A stretch of 64,000 bases of DNA, from assembly GCF_024519435.1 (NCBI RefSeq), contig NZ_JALJRZ010000004.1:186001-250000 (forward strand), in the 5' to 3' direction. Both the position numbers and the translations under genes were made by a program. The DNA comes from Terrabacter sp. Ter38 (GTDB taxonomy: Bacteria; Actinomycetota; Actinomycetes; Actinomycetales; Dermatophilaceae). A model generated the notes under the pieces. That model was given only the letters and a program-made list of their open reading frames with translations, was not told the origin of the DNA and ran no database searches. Below, piece after piece: positions 59,231 to 64,000 of this stretch; the first letter of the stretch is position 1, and each line of letters opens with the position of its first letter.

Positions 59231-61717
59231 CTACCGAGCTGCGTGCGAGGTGAGCTGGCCGGCGAGGTAGGGCGCCGTCGCGCTCTCCTCGACGCCCGCG
59301 ACCTGCTCGGGGGTGCCCGTCGCCACGACACGACCTCCGGCGTCGCCGCCGCCCGGGCCGAGGTCGATGACCCAGTCGGCGCTGATGATCGTGTCGAGGT
59401 CGTGCTCGACCAGGACGACGGTGTTGCCGGCGTCGACGAGCCGATGGAGCTGACGCAGCAGCAGGGCGATGTCCGCCGGGTGCAGCCCGGCCGTGGGCTC
59501 GTCGAGGAGGTAGAGGGCGTGCCCGCGTCGGGCCCGCTGCAGCTCGGTCGCCAGCTTGATCCGCTGGGCTTCCCCGCCGCTCAGCTCGGTGGCGGGCTGA
59601 CCGAGACGCAGGTAGCCGAGCCCCACCTCGGTCAGGGTCGTGAGGCTGCGCGCGGCGGCCGGCACGTCGGCGAGGAAGTCGGCGGCCTCGTCGACGGAGA
59701 GGGCCAGCACGTCGGCGACGTTCTTGCCGCGGTAGGTGATCTCGAGGGTCTCGGCGTTGTAGCGCGCCCCGTGGCAGGTCGGGCACGGCGCATACGTCCC
59801 GGGCAGGAAGAGCAGCTCGACGGAGACGAAGCCCTCGCCCTGGCACGTCTCGCAGCGTCCTTCGGCGACGTTGAAGGAGAAGCGGCCCGCGCCGTAGCCG
59901 CGCTCGCGCGCCTCGGGGGTGGCGGCATACAGCCTGCGCACGGCGTCGAAGAGTCCGGTGTACGTGGCGAGGTTGGAGCGCGGGGTACGCCCGATGGGGC
60001 GCTGGTCGACGCGGACCAGCCGGTCGAAGGACTCGAGGCCGGTGGCGTCGTCGACGTCGATCTCGAGCTCCGTCTCCTCGGGGTCGTCGGGGCTCTGGCC
60101 GAGGTGGCGGCGCACGAGCTCGGAGAGCACCTGCGTGACGAGCGTCGACTTGCCCGACCCCGAGACGCCGGTGACGGCCGTCAGGACGCAGAGCGGGACG
60201 TCGACGGAGACGTCGTCGAGGTTGTGTCGGCTGATGCCGCGCAGGTGCAGCCATCCCTGGGGTTCGCGCTGCGGACGTGGGGGTCGTTCGGCGCGGCCGA
60301 ACAGATGCTGCCCGGTCACGGATGCCTCGACGTGCTCGAGCCCGTCGACCGGGCCCGAGTAGAGCACGTGGCCGCCCTGCTCGCCCGCGCCCGGGCCGAT
60401 GTCGACGACCCAGTCGGCTCGGCGGACGATGTCGAGGTCGTGCTCGACGACGAACAGCGAGTTGCCCGAGCGCTTGAGCGCGTCGAGCACCTCGAGCAAC
60501 GGCGCGGCGTCCGCCGGGTGCAGTCCCGCAGACGGCTCGTCGAGGACGTAGACGACGCCGAAGAGACCCGACCGCAGCTGCGACGCGATGCGCAGGCGCT
60601 GCGCCTCGCCGGGTGAGAGCGTCGTCGAGCTGCGCCCGAGAGAGAGGTAGCCGAGCCCGAGGTCGAGCAGCACCTGGACGCGCGCGACGAGGTCGCTGCA
60701 GAGGCGTACCGCAACCTCGGTGGCCTCGCCGGACGCGGCGGACGACGTCGCCGCGCCGGCCTCGGTCAGCTCGGCGACCGGGCGGAGCAGCGTCGCGAGG
60801 TCGGTGAACGACAGCGCGTTGGTATGCGCGATGCTCAGTCCCCGGAAGGTGACCGCGAGGGCGTCCTCCCGCAGTCCCGTGCCGTGGCACGACGGGCACC
60901 GGACGCTGCGGACGAAGCGCAGGGCCTTGTCGCGCATCATCTGGCTCTTCGTGTCGGCGAGCGTGTGGCGGATGTGCTTGCGGGCGCTCCAGAAGGTGCC
61001 GTGGTAGTCGCGACCGGTGGTGTCGTCGGCCTCACCGCGACGGTCGATGAGCACCCGCGGCTGCTCGTCGGTGTAGAGCAGCCAGTCGCGGTCCGTGCGG
61101 GGGAGGTCGCGCCACGGCGTGTCGACGTCGATCCCGAGGGTCCTCGTGACGCGCACGAGGTTCTTGCCCTGCCAGGCGCCCGGCCACGCCGCGATCGCGC
61201 CGTCGCGGATGCTGAGCGACGTGTCGGGGACGAGCAGGTCCTCGGCCACGTCGTGGGCCTCGCCCAGCCCGTGGCACTGGGGGCACGCGCCGGCGGCCGT
61301 GTTGGGGGAGAACGCCTCGGCCTCGAGGCGGGTCGCGCCGTCGGGGTAGGTTCCGGCGCGCGAGTAGAGCATCCGCACGAGGTTGGAGAGAGTCGTCAGC
61401 GTGCCGACGGTCGAGCGTGAGCTCGGGGCGCCGCGGCGCTGCTGGAGCGCGACGGCCGGGGGCAGGCCGGTGATCTCCTGCACGTGCGGGGCGCCGACCT
61501 GCTGGAGCAGCCGGCGGGCGTAGGGCGCCACCGACTCGAAGTAGCGCCGCTGCGCCTCGGCATAGAGGGTGCCGAAGGCGAGGGAGGACTTGCCCGAGCC
61601 CGAGACACCGGTGAAGGCCACCATCGCGTCGCGCGGTAGGTCGACGTCGACGGTCTTGAGGTTGTGCTCGCTGGCTCCGCGGACGTGGACGAAGTGGTCG
61701 GTCGGGTCGAGGTGCAC
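59231..61717 (-). CDS. UvrA2-type excinuclease ABC subunit A paralogue
   Basis: 828 residues, shorter than UvrA (about 950). Two ATPase domains: Walker A GVSGSGKSSLAFGTLYAEAQ and GVSGSGKSTLVTQVL; signatures LSPGEAQRLRIASQL and LSGGEAQRIKLATEL. Three CxxC zinc modules are visible (CPQCHGLG, CPSCHGTG, CETCQGEG) and a fourth, CPTCHGA. The segment between them is short, consistent with absence of the UvrB-binding domain. UvrA2 proteins are linked to drug or DNA-lesion tolerance. GTG 61717 start. Confidence 0.88.
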   Translation of the reverse strand: MHLDPTDHFVHVRGASEHNLKTVDVDLPRDAMVAFTGVSGSGKSSLAFGTLYAEAQRRYFESVAPYARRLLQQVGAPHVQEITGLPPAVALQQRRGAPSSRSTVGTLTTLSNLVRMLYSRAGTYPDGATRLEAEAFSPNTAAGACPQCHGLGEAHDVAEDLLVPDTSLSIRDGAIAAWPGAWQGKNLVRVTRTLGIDVDTPWRDLPRTDRDWLLYTDEQPRVLIDRRGEADDTTGRDYHGTFWSARKHIRHTLADTKSQMMRDKALRFVRSVRCPSCHGTGLREDALAVTFRGLSIAHTNALSFTDLATLLRPVAELTEAGAATSSAASGEATEVAVRLCSDLVARVQVLLDLGLGYLSLGRSSTTLSPGEAQRLRIASQLRSGLFGVVYVLDEPSAGLHPADAAPLLEVLDALKRSGNSLFVVEHDLDIVRRADWVVDIGPGAGEQGGHVLYSGPVDGLEHVEASVTGQHLFGRAERPPRPQREPQGWLHLRGISRHNLDDVSVDVPLCVLTAVTGVSGSGKSTLVTQVLSELVRRHLGQSPDDPEETELEIDVDDATGLESFDRLVRVDQRPIGRTPRSNLATYTGLFDAVRRLYAATPEARERGYGAGRFSFNVAEGRCETCQGEGFVSVELLFLPGTYAPCPTCHGARYNAETLEITYRGKNVADVLALSVDEAADFLADVPAAARSLTTLTEVGLGYLRLGQPATELSGGEAQRIKLATELQRARRGHALYLLDEPTAGLHPADIALLLRQLHRLVDAGNTVVLVEHDLDTIISADWVIDLGPGGGDAGGRVVATGTPEQVAGVEESATAPYLAGQLTSHAAR

Positions 61718-61773
61718 GTGACCTGTCTAGTCGCTCGGGCCCGGGCGGGCACCATCGGCCGTGGTCGGTCGGG

Positions 61774-62238
61774 TCAGTACTCGCCCTTGATGACGAAGTA
61801 GGAGCCTCGGATCGTGCCGGCGAGCTTCGACTTCTGGCGGGCGAACTTGAACCGGGAGGCGAGCTCCTCGGGGACCTCCATGCCGTCGGAGAGCTTGAAC
61901 CCGACGGCGCGCTTGCCGGCCGGGTCGATCGCGTACATGACGTTGATCGCCAGCCCGGACTCGTAGAAGACGTAGGCCATCTTGAGCCCGTCGACCTCGA
62001 ACGCCGTGGCCTCGAGGGGTCGCGACTCGATGGTGAGGTCACGCTCCTCCGCGAGGACGTGGTGGACGTAGTCGACGATCTCGCTCGCGTCTGCAGCGGG
62101 CTCGACGGTGAGGACGTGGTCGTACTTGTTCCTGTAGTAGCGCGCCTCGTTGGCCCGGAGGCCCGCCAGCGCCTCCGCGACGGGGGAGCTCTCGAGCCCC
62201 TCGGTGGACACGTCAACGAAGTCGACGACGTACGACAC
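61774..62238 (-). CDS. Hypothetical protein
   Basis: 154 residues; no family recognised. GTG 62238 has a strong AGGAGG (62245-62250) with TATGCC as the spacer; an ATG inside the spacer is out of frame. The protein starts SYVVDFVDVSTEGLESSPV and ends TIRGSYFVIKGEY; it is soluble with mixed helices and strands. It follows uvrA2 upstream in the same direction (36 bp before the uvrA2 start), so it may share a transcript. Confidence 0.72.
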   Translation of the reverse strand: MSYVVDFVDVSTEGLESSPVAEALAGLRANEARYYRNKYDHVLTVEPAADASEIVDYVHHVLAEERDLTIESRPLEATAFEVDGLKMAYVFYESGLAINVMYAIDPAGKRAVGFKLSDGMEVPEELASRFKFARQKSKLAGTIRGSYFVIKGEY

Positions 62239-62289
62239 GGCATACCTCCTGGTCTCGGGGCTTCGTCGCCACAGTAGCGCCGTGCCCAC

Positions 62290-62334
62290 GGGATGACCCC
62301 TCCACCGGACCGAGTCCGGTGGAGGGGTCATCCC
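62290..62334 (-). terminator. Perfect 21-bp hairpin terminator
   Basis: A 21-nt arm (62290-62310, from GGGATGACCCCTCC) pairs without mismatch with 62314-62334 around CGA. It lies 20 nt after the DUF2383-like gene stop and before the next gene in the same direction. No T-tract. The strongest hairpin in the window. Confidence 0.85.
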
Positions 62335-62354
62335 GGGTCGTGCTCGGGAGCCCG

Positions 62355-62798
62355 TCAGTCGGCGATCTGGAGGGCCTTGATCTCGTCGCGGGCAGCCACG
62401 ATCGCGGCGCGCTGGCGGGACACGACGGCACGGAAGCCGTCGCTGAGGTCGGCCTTCTCGGCCTTCTCGTACTCCGAGACCGCGTGGTCCTCGCCGGTCA
62501 CGGCCGCTCCGAGGACGCCGCCTGCGTCGTCGCCGGTCAGGGCGTCCTTGAGCGAGATCCAGCCACGGTGCACGGTTGCTGCGACCGAGCCGCTCTCGTC
62601 GACGTCGTCGCCGTACTCGTGGCCCATCTCGACGATCTCGCGGCGGAAGCCCGCGCGCTGCTCGGAGAGCCGCTGCAGGGTGGTGGCCCACTCGGCGCGG
62701 TCGCTGTCCCGCAGTTTCTCTGCAGCCGAGGCGAATCCGCGCTCGCCGTCCTTCAGCGTCTCCACGAGGTCCTTGGCGACCTTCTCGTCATCCGACAT
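62355..62798 (-). CDS. DUF2383/PA2169-like ferritin-type protein
   Basis: 147 residues. Helical throughout, with the PA2169-family pattern (VAKDLVETLKDGERGFASAA, then EHAVSEYEKAEKADLS-like GEDHAVSEYEKAEKA and SRQRAAIVAARDEIKAL). Family members are four-helix proteins of unknown role, often stress-related. GAAGGAG 6 nt before ATG 62798 supports the start. Divergent from the GAF-ANTAR gene. Confidence 0.75.
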   Translation of the reverse strand: MSDDEKVAKDLVETLKDGERGFASAAEKLRDSDRAEWATTLQRLSEQRAGFRREIVEMGHEYGDDVDESGSVAATVHRGWISLKDALTGDDAGGVLGAAVTGEDHAVSEYEKAEKADLSDGFRAVVSRQRAAIVAARDEIKALQIAD

Positions 62799-63005
62799 GT
62801 GCACTCCTTCGGTCAGGTTGCTGGTCCTCCGAGTCCTACCCGACGGTGGTGCGGCCCAACCGCGGGCGGGCCCGCATCCGCATCTGCGTCGGGCGCGCCG
62901 CGAGTCGGTTCGCGCGGTGGGTGCTTCACGCGTAGCGATCTGATCCACACGCCTCGACGCGTAGAGTCGAAGAAGCATCCGGGCGTCTGGGAGGAGGCCA
63001 CGACG

Positions 63006-64000
63006 ATGACATCGGAATCGGTCGAGGACGAGCGCCAGTGGGCGGCCGAGAAGCGCGACTTCGTCGCTGCCCGACGTGATGAGCTCGCAGCGGAGCGCGA
63101 CGCCGTCGCGGACGCGATGGACGCGCTCGCGGACGCGCGACAAGCTCGGCTGGACGAGCGAGAACGGCAGCTTGACGTCCGCGCGGCCGAGCTCGGATCT
63201 ACAGGTGACAGTGTTGAATCGGCTGTTTCACGGGTTGCCGACCGGGCCGGCCGGGCGCGGGCGCGCCAGCACCGTGAGGAGATGGCCGCCGCACGCGATG
63301 CCTCCGAGGTCGACCGGGACCAGGCTGGCGAGCGACGGCTCGCTGCCAATCCGACGACCAGGTTGGCCGCTGCGTTCGCCGAGGTCGCCGAGCACCTCTA
63401 CGCCGCCGACTCCTTCGACGAGGTCCTGTCGCGGATCGCCCAGGCTGCGGTGAGCACCGTCGCGGGATGCCAGATGGCCAGCGTGACCCTCAAGCAGGGA
63501 GGAGCGTTCCGGACGGCGGCGACCACGGCCCTGGCGGCATCGGCCGTCGACGAGGCGCAGTACGACGCACGCGAGGGCCCCTGCCTCGACGCGGTGGATG
63601 AAGCCCTCGTGTACGCGCGGGCCTTCCCCGACACCCGCTGGCCGACGCTGGCGTCACGTCCGGTCGACCACGGCGTCGAGTCCGCCGCCTCCTACCGCCT
63701 GGCCGCGCCGAGACTGTGGACCGACGGCGGAGGGGGATCGTTGAACACGTACGGGACCGAACCGGATGCGTTCAACGACGACGCGCGGAACATCGGTCTC
63801 ATCCTGGCTGCGCACGCGGGCCTGGCCGCGGGAGCAGCCCACGACCGTCGCGACCTCACAGCTCTGGCCGGCGGGCTGCAGCAGGCACTCATGTCCAGGG
63901 ACGTCATCGGTCAGGCCAAGGGGATCCTCATGGAGCGGCTGAAGCTCACCCCGGAGGATGCGTTCGACGTCCTGCGACGGACGTCCCAGCGGCTGAACGA
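63006..64000 (+). CDS. GAF-ANTAR domain regulator (truncated by window end)
   Basis: The ORF opens at ATG 63006 (MTSESVEDERQWAAEKR) after GGAGGAGG and stays open to the window edge (about 331 residues read). The first 110 residues are charged and helical, with the look of a coiled coil. Residues about 120-280 form a GAF domain (LYAADSFDEVLSRIAQAAVS and DAREGPCLDAVDEAL). The C-terminus begins an ANTAR RNA-binding domain (SRDVIGQAKGILMERLKLTP, then EDAFDVLRRTSQRLN). ANTAR proteins bind paired hexanucleotide hairpins in mRNA leaders and prevent termination. The ligand is unknown. Incomplete at 64000. Confidence 0.86.
   Translation, partial: MTSESVEDERQWAAEKRDFVAARRDELAAERDAVADAMDALADARQARLDERERQLDVRAAELGSTGDSVESAVSRVADRAGRARARQHREEMAAARDASEVDRDQAGERRLAANPTTRLAAAFAEVAEHLYAADSFDEVLSRIAQAAVSTVAGCQMASVTLKQGGAFRTAATTALAASAVDEAQYDAREGPCLDAVDEALVYARAFPDTRWPTLASRPVDHGVESAASYRLAAPRLWTDGGGGSLNTYGTEPDAFNDDARNIGLILAAHAGLAAGAAHDRRDLTALAGGLQQALMSRDVIGQAKGILMERLKLTPEDAFDVLRRTSQRLN

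Noticed and set aside
1-64000. tRNA or rRNA genes
   Set aside because: I looked for cloverleaf-like sequences and conserved rRNA blocks in the gaps and saw none. A covariance-model scan would be decisive.

Overview
The window is very G+C-rich, densely coded bacterial DNA with many GTG starts, ATGA/GTGA stop-start overlaps, twin-arginine and lipoprotein signals, and actinobacterial families (LAL regulators, EfeUOB, GAF-ANTAR, UvrA2, Cgl0159-type inositol genes). This points to a chromosomal segment of an actinomycete. Micrococcales, perhaps Intrasporangiaceae, is my guess from the overall feel of the proteins and is not proven by anything here. I see no tRNA, rRNA, CRISPR array, transposase or prophage.

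Layout. 1-1.8 kb: end of an aromatic amino-acid locus (pheA) and a secreted peptidoglycan-binding lipoprotein. 2.2-7.5 kb: an accessory four-gene unit made of a cytosolic-looking subtilase with a tandem GYWGGVG repeat, an ECF-type sigma factor, a small protein with a carboxypeptidase-regulatory-like C-terminus, and a large TPR-CHAT caspase-like protease. A long nested palindrome lies after it. This is the most interesting part of the window. 7.6-10.5 kb: FAD monooxygenase, methyltransferase and DUF2461 genes. 10.5-14 kb: the iron-uptake operon efeUOB behind a good IdeR/DtxR box. 14-18 kb: lipid kinase, DinB-like protein, MocA-type oxidoreductase, a basic hypothetical protein, a secreted cupin and a small ferredoxin-like protein. 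18.4-26.8 kb: LAL regulator, stand-alone glucose-6-phosphate dehydrogenase, YihY membrane protein, GlsB-like protein, ABC-F ATPase and a TetR regulator. 26.8-33.4 kb: a membrane-anchored esterase facing the TetR gene across a direct-repeat operator, a NarL-type two-component system facing an ABC-2 exporter, and a ScyD/ScyE-type secreted protein bracketed by two copies of a 45-bp palindrome. 33.4-37 kb: catalase, a lipoprotein and serS.

37-53 kb is a myo-inositol catabolic locus. A GntR/HutC regulator and a MocA-type dehydrogenase precede a minus-strand importer operon (binding protein, permease, single-domain ATPase, universal stress protein). Divergent from the importer is a long plus-strand operon: dehydrogenase, iolC, a Cgl0159-like aldolase, iolB, iolD, iolH, iolA, iolE and iolG. 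Six consecutive genes are chained by 4-nt overlaps. The A+T-rich divergent promoter region at 42.6 kb carries inverted repeats that could be the operator. Together the genes would import inositol and convert it to DHAP, acetyl-CoA and CO2.

53-56.3 kb: a VanY-like D,D-carboxypeptidase and a VanZ-like protein diverge from a VanRS-like two-component system, with no VanHAX ligase set in view. 56.4-59.2 kb: a 17-codon leader ORF, an amino-acid permease with a C-terminal USP-like domain, and a tandem universal stress protein. 59.2-64 kb: a UvrA2-type ATPase, an unknown protein, a DUF2383/PA2169-like protein with a perfect hairpin terminator, and the start of a GAF-ANTAR regulator cut by the window edge.

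Across the window the heptamer GTATGCC/GGCATAC recurs about 35 times in both orientations. In coding regions it is built with otherwise unusual codons (TAT, GCA, ATA), which suggests a DNA-level signal.
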